This document shows positions 28,583 to 41,206 of a stretch of DNA of 64,000 bases, piece after piece. The position numbers were made by a program, and so were the translations under genes. The DNA is from Alteromonas sp. RKMC-009 (lineage in GTDB: Bacteria; Pseudomonadota; Gammaproteobacteria; Enterobacterales; Alteromonadaceae), in assembly GCF_003584565.2 (NCBI RefSeq), contig NZ_CP031010.1:2170001-2234000 (forward strand). Direction: 5' to 3'. Position 1 is the first letter of the stretch. Every line of letters begins with the position of its first letter. The notes below the pieces were generated by a model. It made no database searches and had not been told where the DNA came from. It saw only the letters and a list, made by a program, of their open reading frames with translations.

Positions 28583-29698
28583 TTATCGGGATAAGAATCT
28601 TTTTTGTGTTCCGATTGCCATCAGAATGCCAAAACCAGCCATCAATGTCACCATTGACGTACCGCCAAAACTAACCAGTGGCAGTGGCACTCCTACTACG
28701 GGCAGTAAGCCTGACACCATACCCATATTTACAAACACGTAAACAAAGAAGGTCAGGGTTATCGAACCCGCCAATAGCTTACTGTAGGCGTCCTGAGCAC
28801 GGTTGGCAATGATCAGGCCGCGAATAATGATAAACAGGTAAATTGCGAGTAATCCGATGACGCCAGTCAGACCGAATTCTTCACTGAAAACCGCAAAGAT
28901 AAAATCGGTGTGACGTTCCGGCAGAAACTCAAGCTGTGACTGGGTTCCCTGCAACCAGCCTTTGCCCTGAAGGCCGCCGGAACCAATGGCAATTTTAGAC
29001 TGGATAATATGATATCCGGCGCCCAGAGGATCGGATTCAGGATTTAAAAACGTGATTACCCGCTGTTTCTGATATTCCTGCATCAGAAAAAACCACATTA
29101 CCGGTGCAAACGCACCGCCCATGGCGGCAACAATGCCAATAAGACGCCAGCTCATGCCTGCCAGAAAAATAGCAAAAATGCCCGAACTGGCAATGAGTAG
29201 CGACGTCCCTAAATCCGGCTGTTTAGCGATGAGGATTGTAGGAACGATAACCAGAGTGAAGCCAATGCCTATCTGAATAAGACGGGGGGGCAGGGTAAAC
29301 TTACTGATATACCAGGCCACCATCATGGGCACCGCAAGCTTCATCAGTTCCGATGGCTGAAAACGAACAAATTTAAGATCAAGCCAGCGCTGGGCACCTT
29401 TACCCACGTCGCCGAATAAAAGTACAGCAATCAGCATCAGCAAGCCGGCAATGTAAGCATAAGTGGATAACCGACGGTAGGCCATAGGTGGTACCTGCGC
29501 CATGACGCACATTACACCCATGGCAATACCGAGACGGGCGAACTGCCGTTCCATCTGGCCGGGATCCTGACCGGAGGCCGAATAAAGGGTATACAGGCCG
29601 ACCACCATTAAAACCAGCAATCCCAGCAACAGCCAGCCGTCAATATGAAGCCGTTCGAGCAGAGTAGACTGATTTTGTTTTATCGTTGTACGTTTCAT
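28583..29698 (-). CDS. rodA: Peptidoglycan glycosyltransferase RodA (SEDS)
   Basis: This 371-aa inner-membrane protein polymerises glycan strands of the lateral wall together with PBP2. About ten transmembrane helices are seen, with the SEDS signature ending GVPLPLVSFGGTSMVTLM near the C-terminus. It overlaps mrdA by 4 nt, so the polymerase and its transpeptidase partner are translationally coupled. Confidence 0.95.
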   Translation of the reverse strand: MKRTTIKQNQSTLLERLHIDGWLLLGLLVLMVVGLYTLYSASGQDPGQMERQFARLGIAMGVMCVMAQVPPMAYRRLSTYAYIAGLLMLIAVLLFGDVGKGAQRWLDLKFVRFQPSELMKLAVPMMVAWYISKFTLPPRLIQIGIGFTLVIVPTILIAKQPDLGTSLLIASSGIFAIFLAGMSWRLIGIVAAMGGAFAPVMWFFLMQEYQKQRVITFLNPESDPLGAGYHIIQSKIAIGSGGLQGKGWLQGTQSQLEFLPERHTDFIFAVFSEEFGLTGVIGLLAIYLFIIIRGLIIANRAQDAYSKLLAGSITLTFFVYVFVNMGMVSGLLPVVGVPLPLVSFGGTSMVTLMAGFGILMAIGTQKRFLSR

Positions 29699-31608
29699 TC
29701 AGCCTGTTCCTTTGATGCTTGCTCCGGCGGCACATAATCAGGCTGCATAAAGTCCCTTTCGCGGAAGAAAAAATCCATAACCTGACGGGCTACGGGTGCG
29801 GCATTGGAACTGCCGCCTCCGGCATTTTCAACCACAACCGCCACAGAGACTTCAGGTTGCTCATAAGGGGCGAAGGCTACATACATGGCATTATCACGAA
29901 GATGTTCAGAAACCTCTTCTTCGTTGTAGGACTCGTTCTGGCCTACTGAAAAAAGTTGTGCTGTACCGGACTTACCTCCGGACTGGTAAGGGGCATCAGA
30001 GAACGACTTGCGGCCGGTACCTTCATCGGAATGATTAACATCGTGCATGGCACTGAGCATTAAATCCCAGTTTTTTCTTTCTTTCACCATAATCGGACGC
30101 ATGGTTTTTAAAGGCTCCTGCGAGACCTCGCCATTTTCACTCATGAATCCCATCATAATTTGCGGAACAAACCGTTCGCCGTGGTTTATCAGCGTATTTA
30201 TTGCCTGATTCAGCTGGATCGGTGTCGCAGTCCAGTAACTCTGGCCAATACCCACAGGAATCGTATCACCGATGTACCAGGGCTGATTAAAACGGGCGCG
30301 TTTCCAGCCGCGGCTTGGCATATTGGCGTCGGATTCTTCGTACAAGTCTACGCCGGTGTAATCGCCGAAACCGAATTCAGACATCGCATCACTGATGCGG
30401 TCAATACCGAGCTTGTAGGCAAGGTCATAGTAGAAAGTATCGCAGGACATCATAATGGCCCGCTCAACATTGACTTTCCCGTGCCCCCATTTTTTCCAGT
30501 CACGCCACACATGGCTTACGTTGGGGAGCTTGTAACGTCCGGTGTCATTAATCGTGGTCTTCGGTGTAATGACACCGTCCTCAAGGCCCACCAGACCAAG
30601 TAGAGGCTTGATAGTGGAAGCCGGCGGATACTGTCCCTGCGTAGCGCGGTTAATCAGAGGGCGGTCAGGGGAATTCAGTAAGGCACTGTAGTTCTTGCTG
30701 CTGATCCCGTGGACAAACAGGTTAGGGTCGTAACTCGGACTGGAATACATGGCCAGTACACCGCCGGTATCAGGCGCAGAAACGACCACAGTGCCCCGCT
30801 TACCATCCAGCGCTTTTTTTGCAGCCAGCTGCAGGGCAAGATCAATATTCAGCACAATGTCTTTACCGGGCACCGGCGGATCAACACTCAACGTACGGAT
30901 TATCCGTCCCTGACTGTTCACTTCTACCTGCTGATAACCGACCTGGCCGTGTAATTCTTCTTCATGGTATTTTTCGATACCCAGTTTACCGATGTCGTAG
31001 GTAGCAGCGTAATTATCTTCCTGACCAGCTTCCTGCAATTTCTGTAAATCTTTCTTATTAATTTTTGCTACGTAGCCAAGTACGTGAGTCAGCGTTTCAC
31101 CGTAGGGATAGTAGCGCGAAAGACGGGCTTCCACAGAAACACCCGGAAAACGGTGTTGCTGGGCAGAAAACAATGCCACTTCTTCTTCATTTAGCTGGGT
31201 GCGCAGAGCGATGGGCTTAAACCGTCGTTGTCCGCGGTATATTTTGAGAAAATTGTCCCTTTCTTCCTGCGTGATCCCCATGAGAGCAGACAGGCTGTCC
31301 AGGGTGTCGTCCAGACTGTCGACTTCTTCAGGAATGACTTCCAGGCTGAATACCGGCCGGTTTTCAGCCAGCAAAATACCGTTGCGGTCGTAAATTAATC
31401 CCCGGTTAGGGGCAATGGGTAGTACTTTAATGCGGTTACCGTTGGAGCGGGTCTGATAAGCATCGTGCTGTTCAACTTGCAGTACGTAGAGATTACTCAC
31501 CACGATACCGAGCATGGCAAACACAATAAGCAGTGAAACAGCGGCGCGGCGGGCAAACAGGTTCGCTTCCGCTGTATGGTCACGAATCGCCTGACGTTTA
31601 CGGGCCAT
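29695..31608 (-). CDS. mrdA: Penicillin-binding protein 2
   Basis: This 637-aa elongasome transpeptidase has one N-terminal transmembrane helix (about 23-42). A pedestal domain (NRGLIYDRNG at 68-77) precedes the transpeptidase domain with S331-T-I-K334 and the KSGTAQ motif. It lies 2 nt after rlmH and overlaps rodA by 4 nt, in the conserved operon rsfS-rlmH-mrdA-rodA-rlpA. Confidence 0.95.
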   Translation of the reverse strand: MARKRQAIRDHTAEANLFARRAAVSLLIVFAMLGIVVSNLYVLQVEQHDAYQTRSNGNRIKVLPIAPNRGLIYDRNGILLAENRPVFSLEVIPEEVDSLDDTLDSLSALMGITQEERDNFLKIYRGQRRFKPIALRTQLNEEEVALFSAQQHRFPGVSVEARLSRYYPYGETLTHVLGYVAKINKKDLQKLQEAGQEDNYAATYDIGKLGIEKYHEEELHGQVGYQQVEVNSQGRIIRTLSVDPPVPGKDIVLNIDLALQLAAKKALDGKRGTVVVSAPDTGGVLAMYSSPSYDPNLFVHGISSKNYSALLNSPDRPLINRATQGQYPPASTIKPLLGLVGLEDGVITPKTTINDTGRYKLPNVSHVWRDWKKWGHGKVNVERAIMMSCDTFYYDLAYKLGIDRISDAMSEFGFGDYTGVDLYEESDANMPSRGWKRARFNQPWYIGDTIPVGIGQSYWTATPIQLNQAINTLINHGERFVPQIMMGFMSENGEVSQEPLKTMRPIMVKERKNWDLMLSAMHDVNHSDEGTGRKSFSDAPYQSGGKSGTAQLFSVGQNESYNEEEVSEHLRDNAMYVAFAPYEQPEVSVAVVVENAGGGSSNAAPVARQVMDFFFRERDFMQPDYVPPEQASKEQAE

Positions 31609-31610
31609 GG

Positions 31611-32081
31611 TTATTCCCGGTGATACGGATGGTTCTGGGTAACAGACCAGGCGCGATATAAGCTTTCCGCCACAATAATGCGCACCAGAGGGTGGGGTAA
31701 TGTCAGATTAGAAAGTGACCAGCGCTGTTCCGATGCGGCAATACACTCAGGGGCGAGTCCTTCCGGGCCCCCGATGAGTAAACTTACGTCACGCCCGTCC
31801 ATCTTCCAGGCATCAAGTTGTCTGGCAAGTTGGGGGGTGTCCCAGGGCTTACCGGTGACTTCCAGTGTGACGATGCGGTTTCCCTTCGGGATTGCCCCCA
31901 GCGTTGCTTCTCCTTCCTTTTGAAGGATGCGCGGAATATCAGCATTTTTGCCACGCTTTCCCGCGGCAATTTCAGTAAAGCTGACAGGCATGTCAGCGGG
32001 AAAACGGCGCACAAACTCATCAACACCCCTGGCAACCCAGTCAGGCATTTTAGTTCCTACCGCAACGATTTGAATTTTCAC
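31611..32081 (-). CDS. rlmH: 23S rRNA pseudouridine-1915 N3-methyltransferase
   Basis: This 156-aa SPOUT-class enzyme methylates pseudouridine 1915 of 23S rRNA. The knot motifs [12 protein letters not shown] and the C-terminal [18 protein letters not shown] are intact, and the length is normal. It lies between rsfS and mrdA. Confidence 0.96.
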   Translation of the reverse strand: MKIQIVAVGTKMPDWVARGVDEFVRRFPADMPVSFTEIAAGKRGKNADIPRILQKEGEATLGAIPKGNRIVTLEVTGKPWDTPQLARQLDAWKMDGRDVSLLIGGPEGLAPECIAASEQRWSLSNLTLPHPLVRIIVAESLYRAWSVTQNHPYHRE

Positions 32082-32174
32082 CGTTTTACAACTTCCCGGT
32101 TGAGCGATTTGAAGTGATAAGTCTTGCCGGAACGCCGCTGACAGTCAACGCCGTGGCATACTGATGGCTGATGT

Positions 32175-32492
32175 TCAGCCCCAGAGCTTTTCAAGCTGGT
32201 AGAAATCTCTGGCTTCATCCTGCATGACATGCACGATGATGTCGCCAAGATCAACAAGAACCCATTCACCGGTCTCTTTGCCTTCAATGCTCAGAGGCGG
32301 ATGTCCGGCCTGTTTCATTTCTACATGCAGATTATCCGCGATAGACACCACGTGTCGCTTGGAATTACCCGAGCAGATAATCATCAGGTCAGTAATTGTC
32401 GACTTACCTTTTACGTCCAGTTGAATGACATCACGGGCTTTCATGTCGTCGATTTTATCTAACACGAATTGTTTGAACTGGTTACTGTCCAA
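32175..32492 (-). CDS. rsfS: Ribosomal silencing factor
   Basis: This 105-aa protein binds ribosomal protein uL14 and blocks subunit joining during starvation. The family pattern DVIQLDVKGKSTITDLMIICSG (split here over residues 21-42) and EWVLVDLGDIIVHVM is clear. The start is TTG, supported by GGAG about 7 nt upstream; no ATG in frame gives a full-length protein. A 93-nt gap separates it from rlmH. Confidence 0.95.
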   Translation of the reverse strand: MDSNQFKQFVLDKIDDMKARDVIQLDVKGKSTITDLMIICSGNSKRHVVSIADNLHVEMKQAGHPPLSIEGKETGEWVLVDLGDIIVHVMQDEARDFYQLEKLWG

Positions 32493-32571
32493 AAGTTCTC
32501 CTCAAATACACAAAAAATTAACGTACAACATTTTAACTATAGCGAATTTTACCGCAATTCCCACACCGGTG

Positions 32572-33606
32572 TCAGTGCAGGTCCGGCATCAAAGTTAATC
32601 CGTTAAGCTCTATGCCCATGAACAACATACAAAGGTGTGCAAGCTTGATAAAAGGCCTTTCCACTGTATTTTGTTTAAAAGCAAAGTCGGCCTGTTCCAG
32701 CGCCTCTCTGATATGGTCAAGGTGGGCAGCGCTCAGCCGGTTCAGTGCCGACTGATAACAGCCCTGACGATTTTTCCAGATCCCGAACTTCATCCACTGG
32801 ACAGGTTGTCCGGACGATCTGACTTCGTGTAACTGGCTTAAGGTCTGCCATTCACGAATAAATGCCCAGATCAGGATATTAGGTTCAATGCCCTCACTTT
32901 CCAGACGGTACAACATGCGGATACAGCGCTGCCGGTCTCCGTTCAGCATGACATCAACCAGCTGAAATACATTGAATCTGGATTGATCGACAATGGCCGC
33001 TTCTACCTGTTCAGGTGTAATGGCCTGTCCGGCATAAACCAGCGATAACTTCTGGATTTCCTGATGAGCGGCCAGCATATTGCCCTCACACATATCTGCA
33101 ATCATGCGGACACAGGCTGCATCGCCGTTAAGTCCGGCTTTTTGCATAGTCTGCTGGATCCATGTGTGAAGATTATTACCTTCCAGTGCATAGCAAATGG
33201 AATGAATGCCGGTATCGTCAAGAACCTTGAACCATTTGGCTTTTTGTACATCTTTGCCAATACGGGGACCGTGGATCAGTAACAGAATGTCGTTACCCAG
33301 ATTCGCTGCTACTGATTGCAGGGTCTGACTACCCTCAGTACCGGGTTTTCCGGTAGGTAGCTCCAGTTCAATAATCTGTTGCGAAGCAAATAAAGACAAA
33401 GATTGAGTGGCCTCAATTAACTGACTCCAGTTAAAACCACTGTCGGCAACTAATACTGTCCGCTCAGTGAAGCCCTGAGCTCTGGCTTTTTCCCGCACCG
33501 CTTCGATCATGGAAAATTTTTGCTGTGGCTCATCACCAAAAAGCAAATAACAAGGCTTGAGGTCTTTATCTAGTTCCGCTTCAAAACGGTTTGGATAGAT
33601 TTGCAT
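32572..33606 (-). CDS. holA: DNA polymerase III delta subunit
   Basis: This 344-aa subunit of the clamp loader opens the beta sliding clamp. The N-terminal LLFGDEPQQKFSM segment, the middle lid-domain region and the C-terminal helical collar fit the family, and the length is as in Escherichia coli. It lies 9 nt after lptE and is followed by rsfS, the usual order. Confidence 0.93.
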   Translation of the reverse strand: MQIYPNRFEAELDKDLKPCYLLFGDEPQQKFSMIEAVREKARAQGFTERTVLVADSGFNWSQLIEATQSLSLFASQQIIELELPTGKPGTEGSQTLQSVAANLGNDILLLIHGPRIGKDVQKAKWFKVLDDTGIHSICYALEGNNLHTWIQQTMQKAGLNGDAACVRMIADMCEGNMLAAHQEIQKLSLVYAGQAITPEQVEAAIVDQSRFNVFQLVDVMLNGDRQRCIRMLYRLESEGIEPNILIWAFIREWQTLSQLHEVRSSGQPVQWMKFGIWKNRQGCYQSALNRLSAAHLDHIREALEQADFAFKQNTVERPFIKLAHLCMLFMGIELNGLTLMPDLH

Positions 33607-33615
33607 GGCAGTTGT

Positions 33616-34133
33616 TTATTCCGCCACTGCCTGAGAAGACTGGCTGGCTATACGACGGATAATTTTGTCTGCCGCTTCATCCCGCATTTCGCTGAGAACC
33701 AGTTCCAGCTCCCGCGATTTTGCCAGCACCTGTTCAGGATCATCCTGGTAATCCCGCAATACTTCAAAATACGCGGGCAGGGGAGCCTTGTCAGGGAAGG
33801 TCACTGTATAACGGACACCGTAAATCAGCTCGTATTCAGCTACCTGACCGGTAGAAAACACGGACAATAAACGCCGTTCCAGTTGCTCCGGCTGAATGTT
33901 GATCAGAACCGACATGTCCGGAGACGGGCTGTCTGCCAGTGTACCGCCGTGGAGGTCGTACACTGCCAGTTTTTTCTTCAACGCTCTGGCCAGTGGCGCA
34001 TGGGCCTGCGCAGACGTTACCGCAACGTAATTAACTGATGGCGGCAACGCTTCATTACCGCGCAGATGAAAGCCGCAACCGGTAAGCACCAGTGCGGCTG
34101 CGCCTGCAGTTAACAGCCGGAAGAACGTCTTCA

Positions 34134-34134
<1 letters not shown>
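33616..34134 (-). CDS. lptE: LPS-assembly lipoprotein LptE
   Basis: This 172-aa outer-membrane lipoprotein plugs the LptD barrel in lipopolysaccharide export. The lipobox LTGC puts the acylated cysteine at C20, and GFHLRG follows directly, as is typical. Its ATG shares one base with the leuS stop codon. Position between leuS and holA is the conserved one. Confidence 0.93.
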
Positions 34135-36830
<2,696 letters not shown>

Positions 36831-36857
36831 CTACTTTTATCCTTATCTGACGGGATT

Positions 36858-37385
36858 TTAGTCAGTTTTGGCAGTGGTTAAAAAATCTGCCAGCGCTTTA
36901 AGTTGTAATCCCTGGACATGGTCGACAACAGGCGCGAGGTCTTTATATCCGCTTTCGCTGTATCCCTGAACGTGATACCGAAGCGATATTCTTGTATCTG
37001 CGCCGGTTTGTTCCAGTTGCCAGTTCAGAGCGCCGGTCATGCCCATAGCTTGTAACGGCCCCAGTCCGCCGGTCATTACCAGCTGCTTTGCAGGGTCAAC
37101 AAAACTTATCCGCATGTGCTCAGCACTCCGTTCACCGGCACGTTCGCAAAAACAACCGCCGGCACGGGCATCAATACTGAAGGTGCCCGTCCACCATGAG
37201 TGATCTTTGGGCCACCACCGGTCGACATCGTTTACCAGCGCTTGCCAGACAGTGTCAGCCGCTGCGTTCACCGAAACGGTATTAAGAACAATAAAGCCTC
37301 CGTTACCACTGCTTTCCACTTTGGCGGAGGTGTTAAAGGATAAAATTAAACTCAGGAGGGCGAGTACAGCAGTGGTTTTAGTCAT
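36858..37385 (-). CDS. Exported SRPBCC (START-like) family protein
   Basis: This 175-aa protein has a signal peptide (about 1-21, ending NTSA). The following fold resembles the SRPBCC/polyketide cyclase superfamily: VSVNAAADTVWQALVNDVDRWW, then GGCFCERAG and the C-terminal long helix. Such proteins bind hydrophobic ligands in a cavity. A secreted version is less common than cytoplasmic ones. The ligand and pathway are unknown. It is alone, 117 nt from leuS. Confidence 0.75.
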   Translation of the reverse strand: MTKTTAVLALLSLILSFNTSAKVESSGNGGFIVLNTVSVNAAADTVWQALVNDVDRWWPKDHSWWTGTFSIDARAGGCFCERAGERSAEHMRISFVDPAKQLVMTGGLGPLQAMGMTGALNWQLEQTGADTRISLRYHVQGYSESGYKDLAPVVDHVQGLQLKALADFLTTAKTD

Positions 37386-37456
37386 GGACGCTCATAATCC
37401 TTAAAATTTTGCTGGCAATACGGTTAATAATGCCCATTAAACCGTAATGTGGTGCT

Positions 37457-37477
37457 TTTTGATACAATTTATCAAAA
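37457..37477. promoter_or_regulatory. Perfect palindrome upstream of the Lon-like gene
   Basis: TTTTGATA and TATCAAAA, each 8 bp, flank CAATT (21 bp in all), 140 bp before the Lon-like ATG and within the 231-bp divergent gap. A TTGACA hexamer follows at 37516-37521 without a good -10. It could be an operator for either divergent gene. Confidence 0.35.
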
Positions 37478-37616
37478 CAAGTGGAGAAAAATGGCTGATA
37501 CAGCCTTTTTATGGTTTGACAGTGGGAATTTTTCGCGTTTCACTTGATCTTATCTCCACAAAATCAAACCTGCCGGCTAACGGAGCAGTTTGATGATATA
37601 AGGTAAACAGGCAGTT

Positions 37617-40022
37617 ATGACCGACCTTTCCGTTCTGCGCGCTAAATACGCTCTATCTCCCGCAGCACTGACACCGTCGCTGAACCGGCGGCAGATAAAC
37701 CAGGCTTTAAAAGATGAGGAAGCCGTTAATGCAACCTTTATTGGCCAGGAGCGTGCCCGTGAAGCATTGTCATTCGGCCTTGGCGTACGCAACCGCGGAT
37801 ATAACCTCTATGTGATGGGGGAGCCGGCCACCGGACGGTTCTCGCTGGTAAAAGATTACATTGAGCGTCAGGTAGCATCATTGCCATCACCGGAAGACTG
37901 GGTCTATCTGAATAACTTTGATGAAGAACGTGAACCCTTTGTTCTGCGCATGGCGCCGGGTGAAGGTAAAGATTTGGTTAAAGATATAAACGGTCTGATT
38001 GACGACTTACTTGATACATTTCCTGCTGCTTTTGACAACCCGGGCTATCAGCGTCAGAAGTCAGCCATTTCCAGAGAATTTGAGCGCCGTTATGATGAAG
38101 CCATTGATGCAGTGGAACGCTACGCGCAGGCTCATGATGTAGCGCTTTATGATGAATCTAACGCCATTACCTTCGCCCCGATAGTAAACGGTAAACCCGT
38201 TACCGATGAAGAATTTGCCGTACTCGATGATGACAAGCGTCAGTATTTTTATGACTTGATTGCTGAACTTGAAAACCGTCTCAGTGAAAGTTTACTCGGG
38301 CTGCCGGTATGGAAACGTGAAAGTTCTGAGCGTATCAGGCAACTGAATAAGAAAACCGCAGAGCAGGGGATCAGACCCTTACTTAAAGTACTGGAACATA
38401 AATATGCCGGCCATCTCGGCGTACTGAAAACCCTGCGGCGCATGCGTTCCCATCTGGTAGACACCATCGTGTCACTGCTGGCAGAGGAGTCAAAAGAGGA
38501 CAAGCCCGACGAACTCGACAGACGGCTTTATCTGGAAGAACTTTACTTGCCTAATGTGCTGGTGGGTCATCAGTTACAGGACGGCGCGCCGGTGGTGTAT
38601 GAGCCGAACCCTACTTATCAGAACCTGTTTGGTAAAATTGAGTACACCAACCTGCACGGCAGTGTGTATACCAATTACAGAATGATACGAGCAGGGGCTT
38701 TGCACCGTGCTAACGGTGGCTATCTGTTACTGGATGTTGATCAGGTCATAGAGCAGCCCTTCGTGTGGGATGCACTGAAACTGGCGATAAAATCCGGTTC
38801 ATTGAAAATGGATCTTCCCCAGCAGGATGTGGGTATGGTGAACGCCATCACATTAAACCCGCAACCGGTGGACCTGGATGTGAAAGTGATACTGCTGGGT
38901 TCACGGGATCTCTATTATACCCTGCAGGATTATGATGATGAATTTGACGAACTGTTCAGAGTGCTGGTGGATTTTGATTATGAAATACCGGTAACCCGTC
39001 AGTCTACTTTTGATTTTACGGGCAAGGTGCGTCATCACCTCAGTGAATGCGGCCTGAGCGGGATTTCCTCTAAAGCCATGCAGCGGCTGGTGGAATATTC
39101 CCTGCGTATGGCTGAACATCAGCAAAAATTCTCAGCCCATTTTGCCGAAGTCATAGAGCTTATTAATGAGGCCCGGTATTTTGCGGCTCAGCAGCAAAGC
39201 ACTCACCTTGAACTGGAGCACATTGAAATTGCACTGAGTGCGAAAAAACGCCGCACCGGCCGGGTGAGTCATGCACTGCTAAACGATATTAAAGAAGGTC
39301 ATGTCCTAATCGCTACCGAAGGTAAGTCAGTAGGTACCGTTAATGGCCTGACCGTACTGGAAGTCGGGGGGACGGCATTCGGTACGCCGGCCCGTATTAC
39401 TTCTACCGTGTATGCCGGTGCCAATGGCGTGGTGGATATTGAACGGGAAGTTGAACTGGGACAACCCATTCACTCTAAAGGGGTTATGCTGTTAACCGGT
39501 TATCTTGGAAACAAATATGCCCAGCATTTCCCGTTGACCCTGTCAGCCAACATAGCGCTGGAACAATCCTACGGACACATTGATGGTGACAGTGCTTCGC
39601 TGGCAGAACTTATTGCACTGATATCTGCATTGACGGAAATTCCGGCTACCCAGTCTCTGGCAGTCACCGGCTCGATTAACCAGTACGGTGAGGTACAGGC
39701 AGTAGGCGGCGTGAACGAAAAAATTGAAGGCTTTTTCGATTTATGTCAGCACCGCGGGCTAACCGGCAATCAGGGAGTGATTATCCCCAAATCCAATGCC
39801 ATTAACCTGGTACTGGATAAAGCAGTCATTGATGCAGTGAAAAAAGAGCTTTTCCATATTTACACTGCTGAAACCGTGGATGATGCCATTTCACTGCTGA
39901 TGGAAAAAGAAGCCGGCAACATGACGTCCCGCGGGCGTTATCCGAAAAATTCGGTGAACTATCATGCCGTGAACCGCCTTTATAACATTGCACTGATTGT
40001 TAACGGAGGCGACGATGAATAA
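37617..40022 (+). CDS. Lon-like ATP-dependent protease (AAA_32/Lon_C family)
   Basis: This 801-aa protein resembles the LonH/YcbZ-type Lon relatives. The ATPase part has a P-loop-like GEPATGRFS (68-76) in which arginine replaces the usual lysine, and a long helical insert (about 140-330). The C-terminal Lon protease domain has the catalytic dyad S659 in DGDSASLAEL and K702 in VNEKIEG. It is expected to be a cytoplasmic soluble protease; substrates are unknown. The ATG follows a weak GGTAA-type site. The DUF2891 gene begins 36 nt downstream. Confidence 0.88.
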   Translation: MTDLSVLRAKYALSPAALTPSLNRRQINQALKDEEAVNATFIGQERAREALSFGLGVRNRGYNLYVMGEPATGRFSLVKDYIERQVASLPSPEDWVYLNNFDEEREPFVLRMAPGEGKDLVKDINGLIDDLLDTFPAAFDNPGYQRQKSAISREFERRYDEAIDAVERYAQAHDVALYDESNAITFAPIVNGKPVTDEEFAVLDDDKRQYFYDLIAELENRLSESLLGLPVWKRESSERIRQLNKKTAEQGIRPLLKVLEHKYAGHLGVLKTLRRMRSHLVDTIVSLLAEESKEDKPDELDRRLYLEELYLPNVLVGHQLQDGAPVVYEPNPTYQNLFGKIEYTNLHGSVYTNYRMIRAGALHRANGGYLLLDVDQVIEQPFVWDALKLAIKSGSLKMDLPQQDVGMVNAITLNPQPVDLDVKVILLGSRDLYYTLQDYDDEFDELFRVLVDFDYEIPVTRQSTFDFTGKVRHHLSECGLSGISSKAMQRLVEYSLRMAEHQQKFSAHFAEVIELINEARYFAAQQQSTHLELEHIEIALSAKKRRTGRVSHALLNDIKEGHVLIATEGKSVGTVNGLTVLEVGGTAFGTPARITSTVYAGANGVVDIEREVELGQPIHSKGVMLLTGYLGNKYAQHFPLTLSANIALEQSYGHIDGDSASLAELIALISALTEIPATQSLAVTGSINQYGEVQAVGGVNEKIEGFFDLCQHRGLTGNQGVIIPKSNAINLVLDKAVIDAVKKELFHIYTAETVDDAISLLMEKEAGNMTSRGRYPKNSVNYHAVNRLYNIALIVNGGDDE

Positions 40023-40058
40023 ACACATAATAAAAAACGTCAGAAGGTGGCAGGAAAG

Positions 40059-41201
40059 ATGAAAAAGTTATCTACGGGGAGTTTATTTGCGGGGAGTGTC
40101 ATTACCGGAATGGTAACAGGCAGAAAACTAACAGCTTTAGTTGCCCTTACGCTATTCAGCACGGGCGCATTCAGTGCACCTGAAACTCCGGAGTTATCTC
40201 TGCAGGAGGCTGAGCGGTTGTCAGAGATGCCGCTGCATTGTGTAACGACAGAGTACCCGAACAAGTTAAATCAAACGTTATCCGGTCCACAGGATTTGCA
40301 GGGACCGGCTTCACTGCACCCCGCCTTTTACGGGTGTTTTGACTGGCACTCCAGCGTACACGGTCACTGGATGCTGGTAAATCTGCTTCGCCATTTTCCT
40401 GATCTGGCCAAAGCGACAGAAATCAAAGCAAAACTTAAGGAAAACCTGGCAACTGATAAAATTCTTCAGGAAGTGGCATATTTTGAAAAACCACAAAATG
40501 CCAGTTTTGAACGCACTTATGGCTGGGCGTGGTTACTGGCTCTGGCCGCAGAACTGAAACTGTGGGATGATCCCCTGGCTGCTGAACTAAGTCAGAACCT
40601 GTCTCCCCTGACTGAACTGATTGTCGGAAAATATCATCAGTTCTTACCAAAACTGGTGTATCCGGTTCGCACCGGCGAGCATCCAAATACGGCTTTCGGT
40701 ATGTCGATGGCAATGGATTATGCCCTGATTGCTGAGGACAAAGCATTGCAGTCGCTTATTACAGACCGTGCTGTGCACTGGTTTGGCGGCGATAAACAGT
40801 GTCCGCTCTCATGGGAGCCAAACGGCTTCGATTTTCTTTCTCCTTGTTTTGAAGAACTGGATCTGATGCGAAAAGTGATGGATAAGAAGTCCTTTATGCA
40901 TTGGGCAAAAAGTTTTCTGCCGGCGTTAGACAATGCTGACTTTCACATTGATGTGGCACGGGTAAGTGATCGCACTGACGGAAAACTGGTGCATCTGGAC
41001 GGGCTAAATTTCAGCCGTGCCTGGGTGATGTATGGCCTTGCAGCAGAATATCCCGACGAATTTGGTCACCTGCGGGCGCTGGCAGACACACACGTGACCC
41101 ATTCATTGCCTGCCATCGTTGATGAAAATTATGAAGGTACACACTGGCTGGGCAGCTTTGCTGTTTATGCGTTACAACAACGTGCCCGCGCCGGAGAGTA
41201 A
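40059..41201 (+). CDS. DUF2891 family exported protein
   Basis: This 380-aa protein has an N-terminal signal-type stretch (about 18-42, LTALVALTLFSTGAFSA). A helical-repeat domain follows, with the family landmarks YGCFDWHSSVHGHW, YGWAWLLALAAEL and EGTHWLGSFAVYAL. The repeated aromatic and histidine residues suggest an alpha/alpha-barrel enzyme, possibly sugar-acting, but no activity is established. The ATG at 40059 is chosen over an upstream GTG because AGGAAAG lies directly before it. Confidence 0.78.
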   Translation: MKKLSTGSLFAGSVITGMVTGRKLTALVALTLFSTGAFSAPETPELSLQEAERLSEMPLHCVTTEYPNKLNQTLSGPQDLQGPASLHPAFYGCFDWHSSVHGHWMLVNLLRHFPDLAKATEIKAKLKENLATDKILQEVAYFEKPQNASFERTYGWAWLLALAAELKLWDDPLAAELSQNLSPLTELIVGKYHQFLPKLVYPVRTGEHPNTAFGMSMAMDYALIAEDKALQSLITDRAVHWFGGDKQCPLSWEPNGFDFLSPCFEELDLMRKVMDKKSFMHWAKSFLPALDNADFHIDVARVSDRTDGKLVHLDGLNFSRAWVMYGLAAEYPDEFGHLRALADTHVTHSLPAIVDENYEGTHWLGSFAVYALQQRARAGE

Positions 41202-41206
41202 ATCAT

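Noticed and set aside
37457..37477. FNR/CRP-type box
   Set aside because: TTGAT and ATCAA are 7 bp apart rather than 4, so it does not fit the FNR site.
37617..40022. Inactive ATPase because of arginine in the P-loop
   Set aside because: As far as I recall, this family often has arginine there, so inactivity cannot be claimed.
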